A stretch of DNA of 64,000 nucleotides from Robiginitomaculum sp. Lineage in GTDB: Bacteria; Pseudomonadota; Alphaproteobacteria; Caulobacterales; Maricaulaceae. Positions 35,488-43,562 of this stretch are shown here, one piece after another. How positions within the stretch are numbered: position 1 is the first letter of the stretch; each line of letters begins with the position of its first letter. Both the position numbers and the translations under genes were made by a program. The notes beneath the pieces were generated by a model. It worked only from the letters and a program-made list of their open reading frames with translations, made no database searches and had not been told where the DNA came from. Location: the NCBI GenBank assembly GCA_021776615.1, contig JAJFFO010000021.1, positions 1 through 64,000 on the forward strand, in the 5' to 3' direction.

Positions 35488-35637
35488 GGTCTGCCCCCTA
35501 ACTTCCCTTACCTTTACTGAGATAACCAGCGCCTCTGGCTTGCCAGCGTGTGCATCACTGCGTATTTGCCTGTAACCTTATCCATACAAGCAAGGCTCGC
35601 CCCCCAGATAGCAACATTGGCGAGTGGAAACCAATCC

Positions 35638-36084
35638 ATGCCTTCCACAACAAACGACGCGCGCGCGCAGGATATTATCGACGAATTCGACTTTTTGGAC
35701 GATTGGGAAGAGCGCTATCGCCATGTTATTGAACTTGGCAAAGCGCTGGAACCATTAGCCGATGATGAGCGCATTGATCGTAATAAAGTCAAAGGCTGTG
35801 TTTCTCAGGTCTGGCTAATTGACGAAATTGTCCCCGGCCCCACACCCAAAATGGTTTTGCGCGCTGATAGTGACGCCCATATCGTGCGCGGCCTGGCGGC
35901 TTTGCTGATCCGGCTTTACTCAAACCGCCCGCTGCACGAAATCGTCGCGCTGGACGCCCGCAAAATGTTTGAAGCCATTGGTCTGGCCGACAATCTCTCG
36001 GCCCAGCGCTCTAACGGTCTGCACGCTATGATTGAACGTATTCGCGCAAATGCCAAAAATGCGACACAGCACACGCAAGCGTGA
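35638..36084 (+). CDS. sufE: Cysteine desulfuration protein SufE
   Basis: A 148-residue protein that accepts sulfur from the desulfurase SufS and passes it to the Fe-S scaffold. The ATG at 35638 is chosen because the family begins with a short helix ('IIDEFDFLDDWEERYRHVIE'). The catalytic cysteine lies in 'VKGCVSQVWL', and 'ADSDAHIVRGLAALLIRLYS' is the usual downstream segment. No other suf gene is adjacent. Confidence 0.93.
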   Translation: MPSTTNDARAQDIIDEFDFLDDWEERYRHVIELGKALEPLADDERIDRNKVKGCVSQVWLIDEIVPGPTPKMVLRADSDAHIVRGLAALLIRLYSNRPLHEIVALDARKMFEAIGLADNLSAQRSNGLHAMIERIRANAKNATQHTQA

Positions 36085-36166
36085 ATTTTTGAGCCCTGAT
36101 TACATCTTGATACGGGGCCAAACCGGCTGCTAGAGTTCGCCTCCAAAGCAAATTAGAGGATTACCG

Positions 36167-36580
36167 ATGAAAATTTTAAACTGGGGCTTGGCAATTCTGA
36201 TTGCAGCTTTTTTTGTGATGATGGGTTCTCAAAAATTTATGGGCGCCAATCCAATTTTTCAGTATATTGCCGAACATTCGGGCATTGGTCTGTTTGAGCC
36301 GGGCGTGCGTATGCTCACAGGCGCGGCAGAGATTGCGGCGGCGCTTCTTATTTTATTGCCGCGCACGCGCACACTTGGCGCATTGTTGGCGATTGCCGTG
36401 CTTGCCGGCGCTATAGTGTTTCATCTTTCACCATGGCTTGGCATTTCTGTATCCACCGCCTTCACCGCCGATGGCGGCTATGGGGAAAAAACGCCAATGA
36501 TCTTCATCATGGCCGTAAGCTTCTTGGTGTTAAGCGCAGGTTTGTTGTTTATCCAGCGCAAACAGGCTGCAACAGCCTAA
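36167..36580 (+). CDS. DoxX family membrane protein
   Basis: A 137-residue membrane protein with four hydrophobic helices and the family opening 'WGLAILIAAFFVMMGSQKFM'. A ribosome site GAGGA lies 7-8 nt before the ATG. It is related only distantly to the shorter DoxX-like protein at 15961. Function is unknown; no redox partner is adjacent. Confidence 0.75.
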   Translation: MKILNWGLAILIAAFFVMMGSQKFMGANPIFQYIAEHSGIGLFEPGVRMLTGAAEIAAALLILLPRTRTLGALLAIAVLAGAIVFHLSPWLGISVSTAFTADGGYGEKTPMIFIMAVSFLVLSAGLLFIQRKQAATA

Positions 36581-36676
36581 GAGCGGGACAGAGGCGTCTT
36601 GCCACTGCCGGTTATTCTTTGACCAAAGATTAAGACACTCGTGCTTGACTGGCCGCAGAAGCATAAAGGCCAGTCA

Positions 36677-37915
36677 ATGCAAACCCCTTCGACCCTAGGC
36701 ACAGGCACAACGCCAGACCCGCAAACACAGAGCGGCCATACCCGCTCTGTTCTGGCGCGACGCTTGGCCGACATTGTTTGCCTGCCCTCCAGCCGCATCA
36801 GCCCGGTTGAGCGCCACATGGCCGGTGATTTGCTGGTGGGTATATTAGCGCAAAGCTCGATTGATTTGCGCCAACGCTGCGCCAAACGCATCGCCCCCTT
36901 GATCGAAGTAGCGCCGGGCCTTATCCGCTTTTTGGTCCGCGATGATATCGAAATTGCGCGCCTGATCCTCAATGACAGTGAGGCCATTAGCGACGTGCAA
37001 TTGGTGCAAACTGCCCGCGCCGCCACGCTGGAACACCGCCTTGTCATTGCCCAACGCAAGGAATTGAGCGAGTTGGTGTGCGACGCTTTATTGGCCCCGG
37101 GCGAGCCCGATGTTGCCGCCGTTGTGCTCAAAAACCGCACCGCGCAATTATCGCAAGACGGGCTGGAACGCGCGCTGGAGCTTAGCCGCGAACACCCGGC
37201 GCTTTGTGCCTTGCTGCTCAAACGCGAAGAAATGCGCCCTGCCCAGGGTTTCACCATGTTTTGGTGGGCCGGGCCGGAAGAGCGCATGCGTGCTTTGATG
37301 CGGTTCGCAATTGGCCGCGAGATTATGCAAGATGCGGCCGGCGATATTTTTGCCATGATGGCTGAGGATGACTGGCAGGACCCGTTGGTGCGCATGGCCA
37401 TGCAATTCATTGAACGCCGCCAACGCAATCGCGCCGCCATCGATAAAAGCGTTTATAGCAGCCTCGAAAATGCGGTGGATATTGCTCAAGATATCGGCGT
37501 TGATGCCGAAATGATTGACGAAATGTCCTATCTTAGCGGCATTAAACCGGTTACCGGCGCGAAGATTTTTGCCGATCGTGGCGGCGAGCCGTTGGCGGTC
37601 CTGTTTAAGGCAACCGGTCTTAAGCGCGACTATCTGCTTAAATTATGGCGGGCCTTAAAGCGCCCGATGGGCAGCACCGATACACCGGAGCCAGCTTTGC
37701 TTAACACCATTCAGTGTTTTGATAGCCTGTCCTCCAATAAGGCACAAACCGTGCTGCGGTATTGGAATTGGTCGCAAGGCGTGGATGTATTAACGCAATC
37801 CGCCGCCGAAACCGCCAACCCGATCGGCCTGGATGCCCTAAAAGCTCTGCCCCCCAGCGATCAAAATGCCGCCTTGGCCTATGGGCAATGGGGTGATGTT
37901 AAATCCTCCGGCTAA
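36677..37915 (+). CDS. DUF2336 domain protein (second)
   Basis: A 412-residue soluble helical protein starting at 36677. It has the family's repeated short helices, for instance 'RHMAGDLLVGILAQSSIDLRQRCAKRIAPL' in meaning (residues about 40-70), and a C-terminal part resembling the first DUF2336 protein ('LFKATGLKRDYLLKLWRAL'). Function is unknown. The two copies share organisation but differ a lot in sequence. The stop is followed by the FMN riboswitch region of the next gene. Confidence 0.78.
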   Translation: MQTPSTLGTGTTPDPQTQSGHTRSVLARRLADIVCLPSSRISPVERHMAGDLLVGILAQSSIDLRQRCAKRIAPLIEVAPGLIRFLVRDDIEIARLILNDSEAISDVQLVQTARAATLEHRLVIAQRKELSELVCDALLAPGEPDVAAVVLKNRTAQLSQDGLERALELSREHPALCALLLKREEMRPAQGFTMFWWAGPEERMRALMRFAIGREIMQDAAGDIFAMMAEDDWQDPLVRMAMQFIERRQRNRAAIDKSVYSSLENAVDIAQDIGVDAEMIDEMSYLSGIKPVTGAKIFADRGGEPLAVLFKATGLKRDYLLKLWRALKRPMGSTDTPEPALLNTIQCFDSLSSNKAQTVLRYWNWSQGVDVLTQSAAETANPIGLDALKALPPSDQNAALAYGQWGDVKSSG

Positions 37916-38025
37916 GGGCTATGCGCCGCGAAGGTTCTGGCCCCAAAGCTAGAACCGAACTGGAACCGGCTTTAATCATTGAATCTCGCAAAATTTATGC
38001 TATCGCTGGTCTGCGGATTTTCCGC

Positions 38026-38188
38026 ACAGGTCTTCGGGGCGGGGTGAAAGTCCCCACCGGCGGTAATGCAGATTGCAACATGCACTCTGACGAGCCCGCG
38101 AGCGAATCAGTCCTCATGGTTGAGGGCGCTTTGCTGATTTCGGTGAGAGCCCGGAGCCGACGGTTATAGTCCGGATGGTAGAAGGTCA
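38026..38188 (+). ncRNA. FMN riboswitch (RFN element)
   Basis: The conserved RFN blocks are present in order: 'TCTTCGGGGCGGGG' with GTGAAAG and CCCCACCGGCGGTAAT (38031-38066), a variable arm with 'AGCCCGCGAGC' (38093-38103), and 'GGTGAGAGCCCGGAGCCGAC', 'GGTTATAGTCCGGATGG', 'TAGAAGG' (38142-38185). Such RNAs bind flavin mononucleotide and normally switch off riboflavin synthesis or uptake genes. The next gene is a TonB-dependent receptor, 150 bp downstream. Confidence 0.93.
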
Positions 38189-38299
38189 CACAGAAGCGCA
38201 TGGATTTGCGTGGCAATAGAATTGCGCCTGCACGCGCCAATTTGGCAAATCGCCAAGGGGCGCGGCTATCAATGGTGCAAATCCGATGCCTTTCTGTGG

Positions 38300-38330
38300 A
38301 ACACCCCGAAGCAAGCGTGTGAAGGGTGTT
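38300..38330 (+). promoter_or_regulatory. Ribosome-site hairpin, candidate riboswitch expression platform
   Basis: AACACCC (38300-38306) can pair with GGGTGTT (38324-38330), burying part of the ribosome site GAAGGG (38321-38326) of the receptor gene, whose GTG start is at 38336. There is no U tract, so translational rather than transcriptional control is favoured. The pairing was found by eye. Confidence 0.5.
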
Positions 38331-38335
38331 AGAAC

Positions 38336-40531
38336 GTGCATTACTATTTTGAAAAACCATTCAGCGTGGCCATTGCGGCTATGCTTTTATGCCCGCTGGC
38401 CGCCAATGCGCAGGTCTTGGATCAGGCGGATGCTGACATTGTGGTGGTTACCGCGACGCGGCGGGCGCAAAACATTCACGATGTACCGATTTCCATAACC
38501 GCGTTTTCCAAAGCGCAATTGGAAAGCCTGCGCCCGACCGGCCTGGAAGAGCTGGGGCGAAATGTGCCAAATATGTGGATGCCGCCATCGACCGAGGCCG
38601 GGCAAAGCTTCATCACCATGCGCGGCATTAATGGCGGCATTGCGCGCAGTTCGGGCCGTTCGGTCGGCGTGTATATTGATGGGGTGTACGTTAATGCCGA
38701 CACCGCCATGAACTTGGCCGTAAATAATGTCGCCAGCGTCGAAGTGCTAAAAGGGCCGCAAGGCAGCCTGTTTGGGCGCGACACCATTGGCGGTGCCATT
38801 AACATCACCACCCAAAAGCCCGGCCATACCAACGCCGGTGAAATTGAGATGGATATTGGCAATTTTGGCTACCGACAGTTTAAAGGCTTTGTCGATATAC
38901 CGCTTGAAGAAGATATTTTGGCCCTGCGCCTTAGCGGCTTAAAACGCGATACCGACGGCTATATCAAAAACGCTTTTACCGGGCGCAACGCCGGGGCAGA
39001 AGACCGCGCCGCCTTTGGCGCGCAGCTTTATTACACGCCCAATGCGCGCTTTAACGCCCATCTTAATTTCAATGCCCACACCATTGACGACCGCCCCAAC
39101 ACCCAAGGCGAAGCGGTGACCAATATCGGTGCCGACACCATTCCCTACACCATCAATCTTGGCAGTGATGAGGTGCAGGAACAGGACGCCCAGCGGGCTT
39201 CGCTGAATGCCAATTGGCAGCTTGGCGGCGGCCATACCATAAGCAGCGTCACTGGCTGGTCCCATGTCAGTGATTTTTACCTGCAGGATGGTGACCGCCT
39301 GCCACAAGAGATTACTCTGGCGCAATTTGACGGCAAAGCCGATGAATTCTCGCAAGAATTGCGCCTGACCTCGCCCACTGGCAAAACCGTGGATTATCTG
39401 GTCGGGCTTTATTATTTGAGCTCCAACACTTTGTTCAGCCCGACCTTCCCGTTAATGAGTACAGCCTTCCTCAATCAAGTGCTGTTTTTGCCGCAAGCCC
39501 TACACCCCGAGGACAGTTTGGACGGCCAGCGGATAGAAGGCCATGCCAATAGCTATGCCGGGTTTGCGCATGCTAATTTTCACCTCACGGACAGGCTAAC
39601 CATATTTGGCGGCGCGCGGCTGACCCACGATAAAAAAACCGTCGACTATGCCAGCTTTGGCGAGGTGTTCACGGTCTTTGGCCTGCCACCTTTGAGCGCC
39701 AGAACCACGGCCAAAGATACGCCATTCTCGTGGATGGTTGGCGGACGCTATAAGGTCTCAAATGCCATCATGGCCTATGCCAGCATCAGTCGCGGCTATC
39801 GTAGCGCCAGCATAAAAGATGATTTTGTTTCCGCCGCTGACATTGCCGCCGGAGCTGGGTTTTTCACCGCGCCGGAGTTTTTGACCAATTATGAGGTCGG
39901 CATGAAAGCGCAAATGTGGGATGGCAAAGTGCGCGCCAATCTGTCGGCGTTTTATATGGACTATCAGGACATTCAGGTCTCGGTCTCGCGGCCACCCTTC
40001 TTGTTTTTGCAAAGCCTGGTCAACGCCGCCAAAGCTCATATTGTTGGCTTTGAGGCCGATGTCACCGCCAGCGTTTCGCCAAATTTAAAATTGTCTGCCA
40101 GCGCCGGTTATATACGTAGCCGTTTTGATCGTTTCAGCCCCCGCCCCGGCCTTGATCTGGCGGGTACCAGCTTTGGCACCGCCCCGGTGTGGACGCTCAG
40201 TGCCATTGCCGATTATCGCCAGCCGCTGGCCAATGGCGGCATGTTTTTGGCGCATGCGGATTATACCAATCGCACCGCGCCCTCTACGGTCCCGCCCGGT
40301 GCCTTGGGCTTTGTTGGCGATTACGCCATCGTCAATGGCTGGATTGGCTATGAGCCACAGCAGCAAAACTGGCGGGTCAGCCTGTGGGCCAAAAACCTGT
40401 TTGACATAAACCGCCCCGCCGCCAACAAATTATGGGGCGCGGGCCTTGGGCCACTTATCGAGAATGAAACCGTGCGCTATGAACCACCACGCATGGTTGG
40501 GGTTTCGCTAAAATATAAATGGGGCGGCTAA
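38336..40531 (+). CDS. TonB-dependent receptor under FMN riboswitch control
   Basis: A 731-residue outer-membrane receptor. It starts with GTG after GAAGGG and has a signal peptide ending 'PLAANAQ'. A TonB box 'DIVVVTATRR' follows, then the plug domain (about residues 45-160; 'DVPISITAFSKAQLESLRPT', 'VYIDGVYVN', 'EVLKGPQGSLFGRDT', 'GGAINITT') and a 22-strand barrel. The C-terminus ends 'KYKWGG'. Such receptors import scarce nutrients with energy from TonB. Control by an FMN riboswitch makes a flavin or a flavin precursor the likely cargo (inference). Binding specificity cannot be read from the sequence. Confidence 0.92.
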   Translation: MHYYFEKPFSVAIAAMLLCPLAANAQVLDQADADIVVVTATRRAQNIHDVPISITAFSKAQLESLRPTGLEELGRNVPNMWMPPSTEAGQSFITMRGINGGIARSSGRSVGVYIDGVYVNADTAMNLAVNNVASVEVLKGPQGSLFGRDTIGGAINITTQKPGHTNAGEIEMDIGNFGYRQFKGFVDIPLEEDILALRLSGLKRDTDGYIKNAFTGRNAGAEDRAAFGAQLYYTPNARFNAHLNFNAHTIDDRPNTQGEAVTNIGADTIPYTINLGSDEVQEQDAQRASLNANWQLGGGHTISSVTGWSHVSDFYLQDGDRLPQEITLAQFDGKADEFSQELRLTSPTGKTVDYLVGLYYLSSNTLFSPTFPLMSTAFLNQVLFLPQALHPEDSLDGQRIEGHANSYAGFAHANFHLTDRLTIFGGARLTHDKKTVDYASFGEVFTVFGLPPLSARTTAKDTPFSWMVGGRYKVSNAIMAYASISRGYRSASIKDDFVSAADIAAGAGFFTAPEFLTNYEVGMKAQMWDGKVRANLSAFYMDYQDIQVSVSRPPFLFLQSLVNAAKAHIVGFEADVTASVSPNLKLSASAGYIRSRFDRFSPRPGLDLAGTSFGTAPVWTLSAIADYRQPLANGGMFLAHADYTNRTAPSTVPPGALGFVGDYAIVNGWIGYEPQQQNWRVSLWAKNLFDINRPAANKLWGAGLGPLIENETVRYEPPRMVGVSLKYKWGG

Positions 40532-40575
40532 GGTCAGGACTCAAATGGATTGCACAATTCACCCGAAAAACCCGG

Positions 40576-40687
40576 CCTCATCCTGAGCTTGTCGAAGGGC
40601 CCGCTTTTCGGCCCGTTTTTCAGATTGTCATTCTCCGTTTTTACGCACAATTTATCCGAAAACCGGTTCCCACTTTTCGGATTGTGC
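40576..40687. repeat. Dispersed repeat remnants with a 43-bp hairpin
   Basis: The stretch begins with a 'CATCCTGAGCTTGTCGAAG' motif common between genes in alphaproteobacteria. A hairpin follows at 40645-40687, GCACAAT...CCGAAAA / TTTTCGG - ATTGTGC around CCGGTTCCCAC. Both belong to widespread palindromic intergenic repeats, and the hairpin could stop transcription from the receptor gene. Confidence 0.6.
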
Positions 40688-40740
40688 TTTAGAAAAGAGC
40701 AAAAGTGGTCGTGACTAGCGAATCGCGGACAGGGGTGAGA

Positions 40741-41232
40741 ATGGGTTACGCAGTTTCCTTAAGCTTGGCGATGGCAGCATTGTGGCTGGTGCTTTCCGGA
40801 CATTATGACAGCACGCTGCTGCTCAGCATTGGGGCTGGCGCGTCGGTGTTTTCGGTATTTTTGGCGTGGCGCTTGCACATTCTTGATGAAGAAACTTCGC
40901 CCTATCACAAAGTTTGGCGGCTTTTTTTGTATTGGCCATGGCTGTGGTGGGAAGTAATTAAAACCAACATCACCATCGTACGCACAATTTTAAGCCCTGA
41001 CATGGTGTTGACCCCGCGCATGGTGCGGGTGAAAGAACTGCCGCGCACCGATATGGCCCGCATTATATTTGCCAATTCCATCACCCTGACACCGGGTACG
41101 GTCAGTGTTGATCTCGATGATGACGAAATTATTGTGCACGCGGTGCTCAAAGAGATGACCAATAAAAACGACTTTGCCGCTATGGGCGCACGCTGCGCCA
41201 AAGCGTGGGGCGAGAAAGGGAGCCTGTCTTGA
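40741..41232 (+). CDS. mrpE: Mrp antiporter subunit E
   Basis: A 163-residue membrane protein. The ATG at 40741 follows GGGGTGA. Three N-terminal membrane segments (about 5-75) are followed by the cytoplasmic domain with 'KTNITIVRTILSPDMVLTPR' and 'FANSITLTPGTVSVDLDDDE', the MrpE signature. First gene of a nine-gene operon that exchanges Na+ (or K+) for H+ across the inner membrane. It overlaps mrpF. Confidence 0.92.
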   Translation: MGYAVSLSLAMAALWLVLSGHYDSTLLLSIGAGASVFSVFLAWRLHILDEETSPYHKVWRLFLYWPWLWWEVIKTNITIVRTILSPDMVLTPRMVRVKELPRTDMARIIFANSITLTPGTVSVDLDDDEIIVHAVLKEMTNKNDFAAMGARCAKAWGEKGSLS

Positions 41233-41525
41233 TTTTCTTTGCCTCGATTATGCTGATGGCCAGCATGACCCTCATGCTGATCCGGCTGTTGCGCGGACCC
41301 GAATTGTATGACCGGGTGCTGGCGGTAAATTCCTTTGGCACCAAAACGGTTTTGTTTTTGTGTGTATTTGCTTTTCTGATTGGGCGGCCGGACGCGGTTG
41401 ATATCGCCATTCTTTACGCCTTGATGAACTTCATCTCCACCATCGCCATTTTGAAATTCTTTCGCTATCGCGCGCTGGACATCGCTTTGTCGCGGATGAA
41501 CCGCAATCGGGGCGCGGGTTCATGA
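41229..41525 (+). CDS. mrpF: Mrp antiporter subunit F
   Basis: A 98-residue membrane protein with three helices ('IFFASIMLMASMTLMLIRLL', 'VLFLCVFAFLIG', 'DIAILYALMNFISTIAI'). A TTG start at 41229 with GGGAG upstream gives the normal family length; GTG at 41205 would add eight residues. It overlaps the end of mrpE and the start of mrpG. Confidence 0.9.
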   Translation: MIFFASIMLMASMTLMLIRLLRGPELYDRVLAVNSFGTKTVLFLCVFAFLIGRPDAVDIAILYALMNFISTIAILKFFRYRALDIALSRMNRNRGAGS

Positions 41526-41899
41526 GCGAGCTTCTGCACTATTTGGAAATTGCGCGCCATATTCTGGCCAGCCTGTCTTTGCTTGGCGGTGGGTTTTTCG
41601 TGGTGGCGGGCGCGATTGGTGTCTTACGCATGCCGGACTTTTATACCCGCGTCCATGCCGCCGGGGTTACCGACACTTTGGGTGCCGTATTGGTCCTGTT
41701 TGGCCTGATATTGCTCTCCGGCTTTACCCTGCTTAGCGCAAAACTTGCCTTGGTTGGCGTGTTCTTGCTGCTGACCAGCCCGACAGCCACCCATGCGGTG
41801 ACCAATGCCGCCCATATTGCCGGGTTGAAGCCGCGCCTTGGCACCTACCGCACCGCACCGCCGCCTGAAGAGGACAACACCAAAGGTCCCATAGCATGA
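41522..41899 (+). CDS. mrpG: Mrp antiporter subunit G
   Basis: A 125-residue membrane protein with three helices and the family motif 'GVLRMPDFYTRVHAAGVTDT' followed by 'LTSPTATHAVTNAAH'. The ATG overlaps the mrpF stop (ATGA). The C-terminal 25 residues form a polar cytoplasmic tail. Confidence 0.93.
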   Translation: MSELLHYLEIARHILASLSLLGGGFFVVAGAIGVLRMPDFYTRVHAAGVTDTLGAVLVLFGLILLSGFTLLSAKLALVGVFLLLTSPTATHAVTNAAHIAGLKPRLGTYRTAPPPEEDNTKGPIA

Positions 41900-42957
41900 G
41901 TGATGGATTTATAACTCCTCTCGACATCTTTACGGTGATTGATCTGATTTTTATGGCCATGCTGGTCGTGGTCGGCATTGCCATTGTGCGACTACGCGAT
42001 TTGTTTGCTGTGGTCATGTTGTCCGGGGTTTATTCACTGGTTTCGGCGGCCTGGTTTGTGTCATTGGATGCGGTCGACGTGGCTTTTACCGAAGCCGCCG
42101 TCGGTGCCGGGATTTCAACGGTTTTAATGCTCGGGGCCATGCTGCTCACCGCCCGCAAAGCCGAACCGGTATTGCCCGCACGCCATTGGGTCGCGCTTAT
42201 GATCGCCGTCGTCACTGGTGCCGCTTTGCTTTATGCCACCGTGGATATGCCGGCATTTGGCGACCCTTTGTCAGCGCCCAATGCTTATGTCGGGCTTGAA
42301 TATCTCAAACAGGCCGGGCCAGACACCGAAATTGCCAATGTGGTTAGCGCCGTACTGGCCAGCTATCGGGGTTTTGACACTTTTGGCGAAACCACAGTTA
42401 TCTTCGCCGCCGGTCTTGGGATTATCCTGATTTTGGGCATGGGCGGCATGGTGCAAGAACCCAAAACAAATAAAGCCAAAGAAGCGCCAAAATCTGTCCT
42501 CGAAAACACCACGCACAGCGCGCACCATATGGTGTTGCGGGTGGTATCAAAATTGCTGATTCCGGTGATTGTTGTTTATGGCTTCTATGTGCACTTTCAT
42601 GGCGATTACGGCCCTGGCGGTGGCTTTCAGGCCGGACTGATTATTGCCTCGGCGATTATACTCTATGCGCTGATTTTTGGCGTAAACGCAGCCAAAGAAG
42701 CGGTGCCGCCGGGCCTGCTGCGGTTTGGCGCGGCCTTGGGCGTTTTGATTTATGGCGGCACTGGCATTGTCGGCATTATGCTGGGCGGCAATTACCTCAA
42801 TTATAATGTTTTGAACGCGGGACACCCGACCCACGGGCAACATTTGGGGGTGATGCTGGTAGAGATTGGCGTATTGGTGACCGTGACCTCGGTCATGCTG
42901 ATCATTTTTTATGGCTTTACCGCGCGCCAGCCCGACATTAGCGATAAAGACTGGTAG
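41896..42957 (+). CDS. mrpB: Mrp fusion subunit: MrpA C-terminal (DUF4040/MbhE) domain plus MrpB
   Basis: A 353-residue membrane protein. Residues about 10-100 match the DUF4040/MbhD domain ('DVAFTEAAVGAGISTVLMLG'), about 100-195 an MbhE-like part, and about 215-345 the MnhB domain ('YVHFHGDYGPGGGFQAGLII', 'GGNYLNYNVL'). In the classic Mrp complex the first two parts are the C-terminus of MrpA; here they are fused to MrpB and separated from any large MrpA. ATGA overlap with mrpG. Confidence 0.88.
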   Translation: MSDGFITPLDIFTVIDLIFMAMLVVVGIAIVRLRDLFAVVMLSGVYSLVSAAWFVSLDAVDVAFTEAAVGAGISTVLMLGAMLLTARKAEPVLPARHWVALMIAVVTGAALLYATVDMPAFGDPLSAPNAYVGLEYLKQAGPDTEIANVVSAVLASYRGFDTFGETTVIFAAGLGIILILGMGGMVQEPKTNKAKEAPKSVLENTTHSAHHMVLRVVSKLLIPVIVVYGFYVHFHGDYGPGGGFQAGLIIASAIILYALIFGVNAAKEAVPPGLLRFGAALGVLIYGGTGIVGIMLGGNYLNYNVLNAGHPTHGQHLGVMLVEIGVLVTVTSVMLIIFYGFTARQPDISDKDW

Positions 42958-42962
42958 AGCTC

Positions 42963-43562
42963 ATGGAAAATTGGCAATACCTCACCGGTCATTTCAATTA
43001 TATCGTCGTCATTATTTTGATGATGACCGGGCTTTATATCGTCATTGCGACCGGTAATCTGGTCAAAAAACTGGTCGGCCTCGGGGTTTTTCAAACTGCC
43101 GTCTTCCAGCTTTACATCACCATGAGCAAGGTCAGTGGCGGTGTGCCGCCAATCCTGGATTTATCCCATGGCAATGACGCCAGCCATGGCGCAGCAATTG
43201 CCCATGAAGAAATTGCACCCGAGGCGGCACACGAAGCGGTAGCGGCGCACGGGGAAAGCACGGCGCAAATTGTTGCGGATGGCGCGCCTGCAGCGGCGGA
43301 TGTCGTTCACCAGACTGGGCAAGTGGCCGAGCGGGGCGTTGCCAGCATTGCCACCCAACTTAGCCAAGTGCCGGTTGATGGCGTGATTTATTCCAACCCC
43401 CTGCCTCATGTGCTGATCCTTACGGCCATTGTCGTCGGTGTCGCCACTTTGGCAGTTGGCTTGGCGCTGGTGGTGCGCATTCGCGAGGCCTTTGGCTCTA
43501 TTGAAGAAGTTCATCTGCAAGAAGCCAGCTTCCAAATCTCGAAAAAGGCGGCGAAATCATGA
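42963..43562 (+). CDS. mrpC: Mrp antiporter subunit C (NuoK family) with a large loop insert
   Basis: A 199-residue membrane protein; typical MrpC has about 110-125. The three helices of the NuoK fold are 'YIVVIILMMTGLYIVIA', 'KLVGLGVFQTAVFQLYI' and 'HVLILTAIVVGVATLAVGLA'. Between helices 2 and 3 is an insert of about 75 residues (about 68-140) rich in Ala, His and Glu, with repeated 'HEE', 'AHE' and 'AHG' groups, probably exposed to the periplasm. The normal 'PLPHVLILTAIVVG' segment follows. Confidence 0.88.
   Translation: MENWQYLTGHFNYIVVIILMMTGLYIVIATGNLVKKLVGLGVFQTAVFQLYITMSKVSGGVPPILDLSHGNDASHGAAIAHEEIAPEAAHEAVAAHGESTAQIVADGAPAAADVVHQTGQVAERGVASIATQLSQVPVDGVIYSNPLPHVLILTAIVVGVATLAVGLALVVRIREAFGSIEEVHLQEASFQISKKAAKS

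Noticed and set aside
37921-38169. A small open frame across the riboswitch
   Set aside because: It lies over the conserved RFN structure and encodes a peptide without features.
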